A DNA stretch of 64,000 nt, taken from NCBI RefSeq assembly GCF_018383905.1, contig NZ_JAGYWA010000001.1, positions 639,518 through 703,517 on the forward strand, in the 5' to 3' direction. The stretch is from Flavobacterium branchiicola. GTDB lineage: Bacteria; Bacteroidota; Bacteroidia; Flavobacteriales; Flavobacteriaceae. A program made the position numbers and the translations under genes. Positions 24,327-33,406 of this stretch are shown here, one piece after another (within the stretch, counting starts at the first letter, position 1; every line of letters starts with the position of its first letter). The notes beneath the pieces were generated by a model. The model was not told the origin of the DNA and searched no databases. It was given only the letters and a program-made list of their open reading frames with translations.

Positions 24327-24947
24327 ATGACACGAATTTTTATTGGTTTTATAGTTTGTTTTCTTTTTTTGAATTGTAACAAAAAAGAAGAAATTATCCA
24401 CTTAAACAATAAATTCTACATTGTTTCTTATGAAGACAAAAAATTCAAAAAGTATGCTGATTCATTAAAAGAAAATAGCGATAAAGTGACCTTTCCTTCA
24501 ATAAAAGGATTTTATTGTCAAAATCAGCTTTTAATAGATAGCAAAGGCAATCTCTTCTTTTACCAAAAAGAATACATCCCGAGAATATGCGGATCTGCAG
24601 ACAGAATTGACACTATACCTTATCTATTAAACTTACAGCCCATAGATTTAATTCAAACTCCACAGTCAAATGTAAATGATTTTCTTTCCCTAAATATTCT
24701 TAGCAAGAAAAAAAATGAACAAAGATTAATTATTGCATCTCAAAATGACACAATAAAAAACAAATCAATTTTTAGTTTTACAAGTAAACTAAAAGCTTAT
24801 AAAATTAGAAGAACAACCCAAGAAGAGGATACTGTTTTGAAATACAAGAAAAACAATGAATCCTATAATTATGAAGATATTAAATGGAACCAAAACCGAA
24901 TTACACTTCCTTTCATAAAACCAAAATTAAAAAATCAAAACGAGTAA
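24327..24947 (+). CDS. Predicted lipoprotein of unknown function
   Basis: I do not recognise the family. From ATG 24327 the product has 206 residues: a short hydrophobic signal with a lipobox-like end (IGFIVCFLFLNCNKKEEIIH, Cys near 14) and then a Lys/Asn/Ser-rich mature part. A segment with two Cys (FYCQNQLLIDSKGNLFFYQK; RICGSADRID) is the only distinct mark. The reading frame is open farther upstream but would run through the REP repeat, so the ATG before the signal peptide is chosen. The gene stands alone and is convergent with the cupin gene. Confidence 0.7.
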   Translation: MTRIFIGFIVCFLFLNCNKKEEIIHLNNKFYIVSYEDKKFKKYADSLKENSDKVTFPSIKGFYCQNQLLIDSKGNLFFYQKEYIPRICGSADRIDTIPYLLNLQPIDLIQTPQSNVNDFLSLNILSKKKNEQRLIIASQNDTIKNKSIFSFTSKLKAYKIRRTTQEEDTVLKYKKNNESYNYEDIKWNQNRITLPFIKPKLKNQNE

Positions 24948-24982
24948 TAGAGCATCATTCCATATAAAATCAAAATCTTCAA

Positions 24983-25882
24983 TCAGCTCGCTTTTTTCAA
25001 ATCATTCTTTAAGTCTTTTTTTAATTCTTTTTCAGCAATTTTAAAAACTAATTTCTCACGCCATAACGCATAACGTCCTCTAAAAACAACTTTTATAGCA
25101 CTATCAACTGCGCCGTGCATAAATAAGCTCCAAACGCTGGCAATCTTTCGGGAAACAGATTTATCCCAAGCGCGAAGTGTCAGAGAAAAAGAACCGTCTA
25201 TATAACGCATCCAGTGCCACATACCAGTTGGCATAAATAAGGTATCTCCGTGTTCCAGAAAAACTTCATAACCTTCGACACCTTTTAGAGCGGGAAACTT
25301 TTCAAAATCTGGATTAGCAACATCATAATCTTCTAAGGCGTAGGTCGTATTAGGAAGACAATAGAGCCTTTTTTTCCATTTATTATCAAATAATATAATG
25401 TGTTTTCTACCTCCAAAATGAGTATGAAAAAGATGTGGCAAATCGATATCGTAATGCAGAAAAGTAATTGCTTTAGAACCTCCGAAAAACATAGCTGGCA
25501 TACTTTCTATAAAACCGCCCATTAATTCTTTAGGAACTTTTACATCCTCTATTAATTCGGGTCTGTGTTTAAAAAGATTGAAGAAAAAAATGCGCAGTTG
25601 TGTTGGTTCTCTCTTTATTAAATCAAGATATTCACCAAATTTCATACTGGCAATAGAAGCATTAATAACTTTTGTAGGATCTGCTTTTGAGTTATCAACT
25701 AATTTAACTTCAATATCCCCTGCAATGCGCTTAAAATAATCCGTTGACCATTTTTCTCTTGCAGGCCAATCTTTTGTTAGCCCCTTAATAATTAAAGGCT
25801 TTCTTTTATCCAGATAGTTCTTTTTAAAATCTTCTCTGGAAATAGACTCAACAGTATCAACAGGTTTTAGAATAAAGCTCAT
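24983..25882 (-). CDS. Cupin-like (JmjC/cupin_8) protein, probable Fe(II)/2-oxoglutarate oxygenase
   Basis: The 299 residues match the cupin_8/JmjC-type family: an N-terminal KNYLDKRKPLIIKGLTKDWP, the metal-site segment FLHYDIDLPHLFHTHFGGRK (H-x-D), and the second part LEHGDTLFMPTGMWHWMRYI with the late His. This is the 2-oxoglutarate oxygenase layout known for protein and RNA hydroxylases. The substrate cannot be told. A basic C-terminal tail (KELKKDLKNDLKK) closes the protein. It lies 97 bases downstream of the ABC permease gene on the same strand and could share its transcript. Confidence 0.85.
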   Translation of the reverse strand: MSFILKPVDTVESISREDFKKNYLDKRKPLIIKGLTKDWPAREKWSTDYFKRIAGDIEVKLVDNSKADPTKVINASIASMKFGEYLDLIKREPTQLRIFFFNLFKHRPELIEDVKVPKELMGGFIESMPAMFFGGSKAITFLHYDIDLPHLFHTHFGGRKHIILFDNKWKKRLYCLPNTTYALEDYDVANPDFEKFPALKGVEGYEVFLEHGDTLFMPTGMWHWMRYIDGSFSLTLRAWDKSVSRKIASVWSLFMHGAVDSAIKVVFRGRYALWREKLVFKIAEKELKKDLKNDLKKAS

Positions 25883-25979
25883 TTATATATTGATTTAAAT
25901 TGTCTGCTTACCAAAAATATCGAATTATTTCAAATCTTCAAAATTTAAATTTACAATTAAACAACACAAAAACAACCTA

Positions 25980-27227
25980 TTACATACCCGTTCTAATCGC
26001 TTCTACAGGATCTAAATTTGCCGCAGAAATGGCTGGCAAAATTCCAGAAATTAACCCGATCAAAGCGGCTAATCCGGTTCCTAAAAGAATATTCCCGAGA
26101 CTTAACACAAATTCAAAATCGAGTACTTTTGTTAAAAGAAGTGCAATTCCCCAAACCATCAGTAAACCAATAATTCCTCCAATAACCGAAAGAATTATAG
26201 CCTCAAATAAAAACTGAAATAATATAAATCGGTTTTTTGCGCCAAGTGATTTTTGTATTCCGATTAAATTGGTTCTTTCTTTTACCGAAACGAACATAAT
26301 ATTAGCGATTCCGAAACCTCCAACTAATAGAGAAAATCCACTAATAATCCATCCCACAACATTCATCTGACCCAAAATTCCATCGATAAAATCAGTAAAT
26401 CCGGAAAGGACATTAATAAAAAAGTTATCCATTTCCCCTGCTTTCATTCCGCGAATTGCACGCAGTTTTTGGGCTATTTCCGCCTTATAAGCATCCATAT
26501 CTATTCCTTTTACCGGTTTTAAAACAATAACCGGCGTCATTGAATCACTATCGCCATACATTCGTCTCAGGAAATTAGCAGGTAAATAAACCGAAGTATC
26601 ATTACTATCACCAAAAAAACCTGCACCTTGCTTCTCGATTACACCAATAACGGTAAAACGTTGTCCGTATAAACGAATATTTTTTCCAATTGGATCACTT
26701 GTTCCAAAAAGGCCTTCGGCAATATCATAGCCTAAAACAATTACTGCAGTTCCTGAATTCGACTCAGACTCGTTATAAAATCTTCCTTTAGCAAAACTCA
26801 ATCCGTCAATATCCACCATTTCGCTAGATGACGGAATAATATTAACATCGCTTACCGTTTTTGAATCGTATTTTAAACTTTCGTGATTTACAAAAAGCTG
26901 ATACGCAACCTGATCAGTATTATTTAGTGAATTTTTTAAGCCAATGTATTCGTCGTATTTTACATTTGGAAACTGTTCTCTCTTCCATTGCGGAATTTCC
27001 GACGGCCCAAAGCAATATTTCATTAAATAAATCGTATTTTTATCTAAACTACTCAAGTCTTTAGAAATTTTTCTATCTAAAGAATCTACGGCAGCCAGTA
27101 CAGCTATGATTGAAAAAATACCAATTGTAACACCTAAAAGCGATAATAAAGTTCGTAATTTATTATTTCGTAAAGCGTTTATGGCAAAGCTGAGACTTTC
27201 TTTTAATAATCTTAAATAAAGAAGCAT
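25980..27227 (-). CDS. ABC transporter permease, MacB/FtsX type
   Basis: Inner-membrane permease subunit of the MacB type, which works with a separate ATPase in efflux or in moving lipoproteins or signals. From ATG 27227 the product has 415 residues: an amphipathic start, one membrane helix (LLSLLGVTIGIFSIIAVLAA), a large periplasmic MacB_PCD domain (about 45-280), and three C-terminal helices with the FtsX signature (VKERTNLIGIQKSLGAKNRF; LDPVEAIRTGM at the end). A TTG seven codons upstream would add only a Tyr-rich stretch. No ATPase gene adjoins, so the partner must be elsewhere. Confidence 0.88.
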   Translation of the reverse strand: MLLYLRLLKESLSFAINALRNNKLRTLLSLLGVTIGIFSIIAVLAAVDSLDRKISKDLSSLDKNTIYLMKYCFGPSEIPQWKREQFPNVKYDEYIGLKNSLNNTDQVAYQLFVNHESLKYDSKTVSDVNIIPSSSEMVDIDGLSFAKGRFYNESESNSGTAVIVLGYDIAEGLFGTSDPIGKNIRLYGQRFTVIGVIEKQGAGFFGDSNDTSVYLPANFLRRMYGDSDSMTPVIVLKPVKGIDMDAYKAEIAQKLRAIRGMKAGEMDNFFINVLSGFTDFIDGILGQMNVVGWIISGFSLLVGGFGIANIMFVSVKERTNLIGIQKSLGAKNRFILFQFLFEAIILSVIGGIIGLLMVWGIALLLTKVLDFEFVLSLGNILLGTGLAALIGLISGILPAISAANLDPVEAIRTGM

Positions 27228-27359
27228 ATAGTAGTATTTTTCAAACAAGTAAAATTCAATATTTTAAAAACAAAAACCTAATAAAAGTTAACTTACTCAT
27301 CAGTAGATTTTTTTACTATAATGTTACACTAATTTCTTTAAAATAATATATAAAAAAAC

Positions 27360-27367
27360 TACTTTTG
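27360..27367 (+). promoter_or_regulatory. Candidate -7 element of purH
   Basis: TACTTTTG, 25 bases before the purH ATG; no well-spaced TTG. No purine riboswitch-like structure was seen in the leader. Confidence 0.4.
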
Positions 27368-27392
27368 CAGTCTCAAAAATCATAACTACACG

Positions 27393-28919
27393 ATGAGCAC
27401 AACTAAAAAAATACAATCAGCCTTAATTTCTGTTTTTTCTAAAGATGGATTAGAGCCAATTGTTAGAAAATTACACGAACAAAACGTAACACTTTACTCA
27501 ACCGGAGGAACTGAAGACTTCATTAAAAACCTTGGAATTCCTGTAGTTCCTGTTGAAGATATTACTTCTTTTCCTGAAATTCTTGGAGGAAGAGTAAAAA
27601 CTTTACACCCAAAGATTTTTGGCGGAATTTTAAATCGTCAGGATAATGAAAGTGATGTTCAACAAATGAAAGAATTTGATATTCCTCAAATTGATTTGGT
27701 AATTGTTGACTTATACCCTTTTGAAAAAACAGTTGCTTCTGGTGCAAGCGAACAAGATATTATAGAAAAAATCGACATTGGCGGAATTTCATTAATCCGC
27801 GCCGGTGCAAAAAACTTCAAAGACACGGTAATTGTTGCTTCGGTTAACGAATACAGTTTGCTTTTGGATTTAATTACAGAACAAAACGGTTCTACAACTC
27901 TTGAGAACAGAAGATTGCTTGCTACAAAAGCATTCCACGTTTCTTCTCACTACGATGGAGCTATTTTTAACTATTTTAATACTGACGAAACTATCTACAA
28001 AGAAAGCATTGCAGATGGTCAGGTTTTAAGATATGGTGAAAACCCTCATCAAAAAGGATTTTTCTTTGGAGACTTTGACGCAATGTTCAAAAAAGTTCAC
28101 GGAAAAGAATTATCATACAACAACTTATTAGATGTTGATGCTGCAGTAAATTTAATTGCTGAATTTAAAACTGACGGACCAACATTTGCAATTCTAAAAC
28201 ATAACAATGCTTGTGGTTTAGCTTCAAGAAAAACAATTAGCGAAGCATATTTAGCAGCTTTGGCTTGTGATCCTACTTCAGCTTTTGGCGGAGTTTTGAT
28301 TGCAAACACCAAAATTGACTTGGCAACTGCACAGGAAATCAACAAATTATTCTGCGAAGTAGTAATCGCTCCTGCTTATGATGATGAGGCAATTGCTGTA
28401 TTGCAAGAGAAGAAAAACAGAATCATTTTAGTACAAAATGAAGTTGAATTACCATCCCGTCAGGTAAGAACTTGTCTTAATGGTTTGTTAATTCAGGACA
28501 GAAATAATATTACGGATAATAAAGAGCATTTAAAAACCGTTACAATTACAGAACCTACCGCTCAGGAGATCGAAGATTTGATATTTGCTTCAAAAATTTG
28601 CAAGAATACGAAATCAAACACGATTGTATTTGCAAAAAACGGAACATTAATTTCTTCAGGAACAGGTCAAACGTCAAGAGTTGATGCTTTAATGCAGGCT
28701 GTTGATAAAGCCAAAGCTTTTGGATTTGATTTAACTGGCGCATCTATGGCAAGTGATGCATTTTTTCCATTTCCGGATTGTGTAGAATTAGCTAAAAAAG
28801 CGGGAATTACAGCAGTAATTCAGCCGGGAGGTTCGATTAAAGACGAATTAAGTATAAATTATTGCAATGAAAACAATCTTGCAATGGTATTTACAGGAAC
28901 ACGTCATTTTAAACATTAA
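27393..28919 (+). CDS. purH: Bifunctional AICAR formyltransferase / IMP cyclohydrolase
   Basis: Carries out the last two steps of de novo purine synthesis, from AICAR to IMP. The 508 residues show the N-terminal cyclohydrolase (MGS-like) domain: LISVFSKDGLEPIVRKL, YSTGGTEDFIKNLGIPV, GGRVKTLHPKIFGGILNRQD and DIGGISLIRAGAKNF. The formyltransferase domain has RYGENPHQKG, AILKHNNACGLAS with the catalytic Lys-His pair, and the end NLAMVFTGTRHFKH. Length is standard. It stands 54 bases upstream of mreB. Confidence 0.97.
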   Translation: MSTTKKIQSALISVFSKDGLEPIVRKLHEQNVTLYSTGGTEDFIKNLGIPVVPVEDITSFPEILGGRVKTLHPKIFGGILNRQDNESDVQQMKEFDIPQIDLVIVDLYPFEKTVASGASEQDIIEKIDIGGISLIRAGAKNFKDTVIVASVNEYSLLLDLITEQNGSTTLENRRLLATKAFHVSSHYDGAIFNYFNTDETIYKESIADGQVLRYGENPHQKGFFFGDFDAMFKKVHGKELSYNNLLDVDAAVNLIAEFKTDGPTFAILKHNNACGLASRKTISEAYLAALACDPTSAFGGVLIANTKIDLATAQEINKLFCEVVIAPAYDDEAIAVLQEKKNRIILVQNEVELPSRQVRTCLNGLLIQDRNNITDNKEHLKTVTITEPTAQEIEDLIFASKICKNTKSNTIVFAKNGTLISSGTGQTSRVDALMQAVDKAKAFGFDLTGASMASDAFFPFPDCVELAKKAGITAVIQPGGSIKDELSINYCNENNLAMVFTGTRHFKH

Positions 28920-28925
28920 TTTGTT

Positions 28926-28933
28926 TAACTTTG
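28926..28933 (+). promoter_or_regulatory. Candidate -7 element of the mre operon
   Basis: TAACTTTG directly after the purH stop codon, 40 bases before the mreB ATG. Confidence 0.4.
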
Positions 28934-28973
28934 TTCAAAATAATTTATAACATTTTAAACCCCTAAAAAACTT

Positions 28974-30002
28974 ATGGGATTTTTTGATTTCATGACTGAG
29001 GATATTGCGATAGACCTTGGTACCGCAAACACTTTAATCATTCATAATGATAAAGTTGTTATTGATAGTCCATCAATCGTTGCACGCGATAGAATATCAG
29101 GCAAAATAATTGCAGTTGGTAAAGAAGCCAATATGATGCAAGGTAAAACACATGAAAACATCAAGACCATAAGGCCATTGAAGGATGGTGTAATTGCAGA
29201 TTTTGATGCTTCAGAAAAAATGATCAATATGTTCATTAAGAGTATACCGGCATTAAAGAAAAGAATGTTTACCCCGGCATTAAGAATGGTGGTATGTATT
29301 CCTTCTGGAATTACTGAGGTTGAAATGCGTGCAGTAAAAGAATCTTGTGAAAGAGTAAACGGAAAAGAAGTTTACTTAATTCATGAGCCTATGGCAGCAG
29401 CAATTGGTATTGGTATTGATATCATGCAGCCAAAAGGAAATATGATTGTTGATATTGGAGGTGGTACAACAGAAATCGCTGTTATCGCATTGGGCGGAAT
29501 TGTTTGCGACAAATCTGTAAAAATTGCAGGTGACGTTTTTACAAACGATATCGTGTATTACATGCGTACACAACACAACCTTTTTGTTGGAGAAAGTACT
29601 GCTGAGAAAATAAAAATTCAAATTGGTGCAGCTATTGAAGATTTAGATGGTCCACCAGAAGAAATGTCTGTTCAGGGTAGAGATTTACTTACCGGAAAAC
29701 CAAAACAGGTTGATGTTTCTTACCGTGAGATTGCTAAAGCTTTAGATAAATCTATTCAGCGTATTGAAGATGCGGTAATGGAAACTTTATCTCAGACTCC
29801 TCCGGAATTAGCTGCCGATATTTACAATACAGGTATTTATCTAGCAGGTGGTGGATCGATGTTAAGAGGTCTTGATAAACGTATTTCTCAAAAGACTGAC
29901 TTACCGGTTTATATTGCAGAAGATCCTTTAAGAGCAGTTGTTCGTGGTACAGGAATGGCACTTAAAAATATCGCAAAATTTAAAAGCATCTTAATCAAAT
30001 AA
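28974..30002 (+). CDS. mreB: Rod-shape protein MreB
   Basis: Actin-like cytoskeletal protein that moves along the inner membrane and guides lateral cell-wall synthesis. The 342 residues start with a short amphipathic helix (MGFFDFMTEDIAIDLGTANT, which includes the first phosphate-binding loop). NMIVDIGGGTTEIAVIALGG forms the second phosphate loop and IYLAGGGSMLRGLDKRI the adenosine motif. Length is standard. It is the first gene of the shape operon mreB-mreC-mreD-mrdA-rodA. Confidence 0.97.
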   Translation: MGFFDFMTEDIAIDLGTANTLIIHNDKVVIDSPSIVARDRISGKIIAVGKEANMMQGKTHENIKTIRPLKDGVIADFDASEKMINMFIKSIPALKKRMFTPALRMVVCIPSGITEVEMRAVKESCERVNGKEVYLIHEPMAAAIGIGIDIMQPKGNMIVDIGGGTTEIAVIALGGIVCDKSVKIAGDVFTNDIVYYMRTQHNLFVGESTAEKIKIQIGAAIEDLDGPPEEMSVQGRDLLTGKPKQVDVSYREIAKALDKSIQRIEDAVMETLSQTPPELAADIYNTGIYLAGGGSMLRGLDKRISQKTDLPVYIAEDPLRAVVRGTGMALKNIAKFKSILIK

Positions 30003-30112
30003 GATTCAAAATAACAAATCAATATTTTTTTATTGGAGTTAAATTCAAACATTTAACTCCAGTAAAATCTGAAATCATAAGCATATCCTGAAACAAAATA
30101 ACCAAACAAGAA

Positions 30113-30937
30113 ATGCAGCAAATTTTTAATTTCATTATAAGAAACAGTAATCGATTGCTGTTTTTGCTGCTTTTAGGTATATCGTTGGCGCTAACAATCC
30201 AATCGCATTCTTTCCATAGAAGCAAAGTAATCAGTTCTGCTAATTTTCTGAGCGGCGGTGTTTATGAAAAAATTAATCATTTTAATGAATATTTGAATTT
30301 AAGAACCGAAAATGATGAGCTTGTACTTGAAAATGCAAGGTTAAAAAGTCTTTTATTCAATAAAGAAGATACCACAAAAATACCTTTGGCAGATAGTATA
30401 AAGGGGGTAAAACCTGCTGATATTATTGTTTCAAAAGTAATTCACAACTCTTATAATACACACGAAAACTATATTACCCTAAATTCCGGAGCCAATGATG
30501 GTGTGAAACAAGATATGGGGGTAATTAATAGCCTTGGAATTATTGGAGTTATCGACAACACATCTCCAAGATACTCTACTGTGATTAGTATTTTAAATAT
30601 GAAATCGCAGATTAACGCCAAACTTAAAAAGTCAAATCACTTTGGCTCTTTAACATGGGATGGGAAAAGTACTGGATTTGTACAGCTAAAAGATGTTCCA
30701 AGATTAGCTTCTGTTAAAAAAGGCGACACAATAGTAACTGGTGGCCAATCTGTAATTTTCCCTGAAGGAATAAACATCGGAACCGTTGAAACCGTTTACA
30801 AAGAAGAACAAACAAGTTTTTATGTTATAAAAGTTAAACTATTTAACGACATGACAAACCTTGGACATGTTTACATCATCAAAAGTAAAGACAGAGAAGA
30901 ACTTATTAATTTAGAAAAAAAGGAAAAAGATGAATAG
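30113..30937 (+). CDS. mreC: Rod-shape protein MreC
   Basis: Single-pass inner-membrane protein whose periplasmic part links MreB to the cell-wall enzymes PBP2 and RodA. The 274 residues have a membrane helix (about 13-33, LLFLLLLGISLALTIQ), a coiled-coil stretch (YLNLRTENDELVLENARLKS) and the beta-rich periplasmic domain: YITLNSGANDGVKQDMGVIN, LGIIGVIDNTSPRYSTV and VKKGDTIVTGGQSVIFPEGI. It lies 110 bases after mreB; its end overlaps mreD by 8 bases. Confidence 0.95.
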   Translation: MQQIFNFIIRNSNRLLFLLLLGISLALTIQSHSFHRSKVISSANFLSGGVYEKINHFNEYLNLRTENDELVLENARLKSLLFNKEDTTKIPLADSIKGVKPADIIVSKVIHNSYNTHENYITLNSGANDGVKQDMGVINSLGIIGVIDNTSPRYSTVISILNMKSQINAKLKKSNHFGSLTWDGKSTGFVQLKDVPRLASVKKGDTIVTGGQSVIFPEGINIGTVETVYKEEQTSFYVIKVKLFNDMTNLGHVYIIKSKDREELINLEKKEKDE

Positions 30938-31436
30938 CGCGTTGTTAGTCAATGTTTTGCGATTTATTATGTTACTTGCAATTCAGGTTGTTATTTTTAA
31001 CAATATGAATTTTCTAGGTTACATAAGTCCTTTTCCATATATTCTGTATATAATTTTATATCCTGTAAACAGTAATAGATCCGGATTAATCATTTCAAGT
31101 TTTTTACTTGGGATCATGATGGACATGTTTTGTAATTCGGGAGGAATTCATGCTACTGCATGTGTAATTCTTGCCTATTACAGACCTTATATATTTAAAT
31201 TTTCTTTTGGTCTAAGTTATGAGTATCAAACCATAAAACTAAATGAATCTTTAACTCCTGAACGTTTTTCATTTATTCTCGTTTCTGTTTTACTGCATCA
31301 CATTGTACTCTTTGTACTCGAAGCATTTCAGTTTAGATTTATTTGGGACATTTTACTTAGAACGTTGTTCAGTTCGATATTTACAATAATCATATCAATA
31401 ATTATAATTTACCTTATTAAGCCTAATAAACGATGA
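30930..31436 (+). CDS. mreD: Rod-shape protein MreD
   Basis: Small integral membrane protein of the elongasome. The 168 residues hold five to six hydrophobic helices, with FPYILYIILYPVNSNRSGLI and FLLGIMMDMFCNSGGIHATA typical of the Bacteroidetes form. Identification rests as much on the position between mreC and PBP2 as on sequence, since MreD is poorly conserved. It overlaps mreC by 8 bases and mrdA by 4 bases, pointing to translational coupling. Confidence 0.9.
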   Translation: MNSALLVNVLRFIMLLAIQVVIFNNMNFLGYISPFPYILYIILYPVNSNRSGLIISSFLLGIMMDMFCNSGGIHATACVILAYYRPYIFKFSFGLSYEYQTIKLNESLTPERFSFILVSVLLHHIVLFVLEAFQFRFIWDILLRTLFSSIFTIIISIIIIYLIKPNKR

Positions 31437-33394
31437 GAAAAATACTGCTACCCGCTTTAATTATCATTGCAGGATCTTTGCTGGTGATCAGGGTGTTTTA
31501 TTTGCAAATTATTGATGATTCTTTCAAATTAAAATCGGATAATAATGCAATTAAAAAGCAGTATGATTACCCCGAAAGAGGATACATTTATGATAGAAAT
31601 GGCAAACTTTTAGTTGCCAATCAGGCTTCCTATGACATCATGGTTATTCCGAGAGAAATCAAAGAAAACTTAAATATAGATGAATTTTGTGCACTCTTAA
31701 ACATCACAAAAGAAGATTACGAAAGAAGAGTTGCAAAGGCTAAAGTTTATAGTCCGAGACTTCCTTCTGTATTTTTATCTCAATTGAACAAAAATGAATT
31801 TGCTGCTTTTCAGGAGAAAATCAGAAAATACGAAGGTTTCTATTTTCAAAAACGATCTCTTCGTGATTATGAAGTTGATTATGGCGCCAATATCTTTGGT
31901 TTTATTACGCAGGCAGATGAGCGTTTAATAGCAAAAAACCCATATTATAATAGCGGGGATTTAATTGGAAAACAAGGTGTAGAACAAAGTTATGAAGAGA
32001 TTTTGCGTGGTATAAAAGGCGTGAAATACATTCAGAAAGATAAATATAACCGTGAAATTGGCTCTTATAAAAACGGAAAATACGATACTATAGCTGTTGC
32101 CGGAGAAGATATTAATCTAACCATTGATGCCGAACTTCAAAAATACGGGGAAGAATTAATGATCAATAAAAGAGGGGGAATTGTTGCAATTGAACCTAAA
32201 AGTGGAGAAATTCTGGCACTTGTTACAGCACCATCTTATGATCCGGGGATTTTGGTAGGTCGTCAAAGATCTAAAAACTACACCCTTTTATATCGTGATT
32301 CTATTGCAAAACCATTATACGACAGAGGACTTTTGGCAGAATATCCTCCAGGCTCGCCATTTAAAATTTTAACTGGTTTAGTGGCATTACAAGAAGGTGT
32401 GATCAACGAACAAACTACTTTTATGTGTCATCATGGATTTAGCTACGGAAGAGGTCGCTTTATGAAATGTCACGGTTTTGGTCCACATCAATTACATAAC
32501 GGAATTTACAATTCTTGTAATACTTATTTTGCACAGGCCTACATGTTAACTATTAACAAGTTTAACAACCCTGGTAAAGCTGTAGATGTTTGGAGTGACC
32601 ACGTAAAAAGTTTTGGCTTAGGTCAGTTTATGGGATATGATTTACCAACAGGTAAAAGAGGAAATATTCCAACTTCTAAAACGTATAAAAAAATCTATCC
32701 TAACGGAGGCTGGAGAAGTACAACAATTGTATCGAATTCAATTGGCCAGGGAGAGGTTTTGATGACTCCTATTCAGTTGGCCAACATGATGGCTACCGTA
32801 GCGAATCAGGGATATTATTATACGCCTCATATCATTAAAAAAATTGAAGGAGAAAAGATCGATGAAAAGTTCACAACAAAACATGTGACTACGATTGATC
32901 AAAAATATTTTCCACCTGTTATCAGCGGATTATTTGATGTTTACAACAAAGGTACTGCTTATGCTCTGAGAGTGGAAGGAATAGACATTTGCGGAAAAAC
33001 AGGAACTGCTGAGAATTACGCAAAAATAAACGGTAAAAGAGAAAAACTTAAGGACCACTCTATATTTGTGGCTTTTGCCCCAAAAGACAATCCAAAAATT
33101 GCTATTGCAGTAATGATTGAAAATGGAGGTTTTGGAGCAACAGTAGCAGGTCCGATTGCAAGTTTGATGATTGAAAAATATTTAAGAAAAAAGATCACAA
33201 GAAACGATCTGGAAGTTCGTGTTCTTAATAAAAGTTTGGCAAGCGAATATGCAAAATTGGGCGGAATGAACGAAGCCAGCGCGATTGAATCGACACCAAA
33301 GGACTCTGTTTTAAAAGCAAAAATTGTTGCACCTAAACCGGCTCCTAAAACTGAAATTAAAAAAACATCAATAGATACCACTAAAAAGAACTAA
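31433..33394 (+). CDS. mrdA: Penicillin-binding protein 2
   Basis: Class B transpeptidase that crosslinks lateral-wall peptidoglycan together with RodA. The 653 residues have an N-terminal membrane anchor (7-25), the pedestal domain (RDRNGKLLVANQASYD-type motif near 50, YDRNGKLLVANQASYDIMVI) and the transpeptidase domain. The active-site SPFK lies in YPPGSPFKILTG, the SxN motif is SCN in IYNSCNTYFAQ, and KTG lies in GKTGTAEN. The C-terminal tail of about 50 residues is rich in Lys, Pro and Thr. It is 12 bases upstream of rodA. Confidence 0.95.
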   Translation: MRKILLPALIIIAGSLLVIRVFYLQIIDDSFKLKSDNNAIKKQYDYPERGYIYDRNGKLLVANQASYDIMVIPREIKENLNIDEFCALLNITKEDYERRVAKAKVYSPRLPSVFLSQLNKNEFAAFQEKIRKYEGFYFQKRSLRDYEVDYGANIFGFITQADERLIAKNPYYNSGDLIGKQGVEQSYEEILRGIKGVKYIQKDKYNREIGSYKNGKYDTIAVAGEDINLTIDAELQKYGEELMINKRGGIVAIEPKSGEILALVTAPSYDPGILVGRQRSKNYTLLYRDSIAKPLYDRGLLAEYPPGSPFKILTGLVALQEGVINEQTTFMCHHGFSYGRGRFMKCHGFGPHQLHNGIYNSCNTYFAQAYMLTINKFNNPGKAVDVWSDHVKSFGLGQFMGYDLPTGKRGNIPTSKTYKKIYPNGGWRSTTIVSNSIGQGEVLMTPIQLANMMATVANQGYYYTPHIIKKIEGEKIDEKFTTKHVTTIDQKYFPPVISGLFDVYNKGTAYALRVEGIDICGKTGTAENYAKINGKREKLKDHSIFVAFAPKDNPKIAIAVMIENGGFGATVAGPIASLMIEKYLRKKITRNDLEVRVLNKSLASEYAKLGGMNEASAIESTPKDSVLKAKIVAPKPAPKTEIKKTSIDTTKKN

Positions 33395-33406
33395 AGATTA
33401 TTTCAA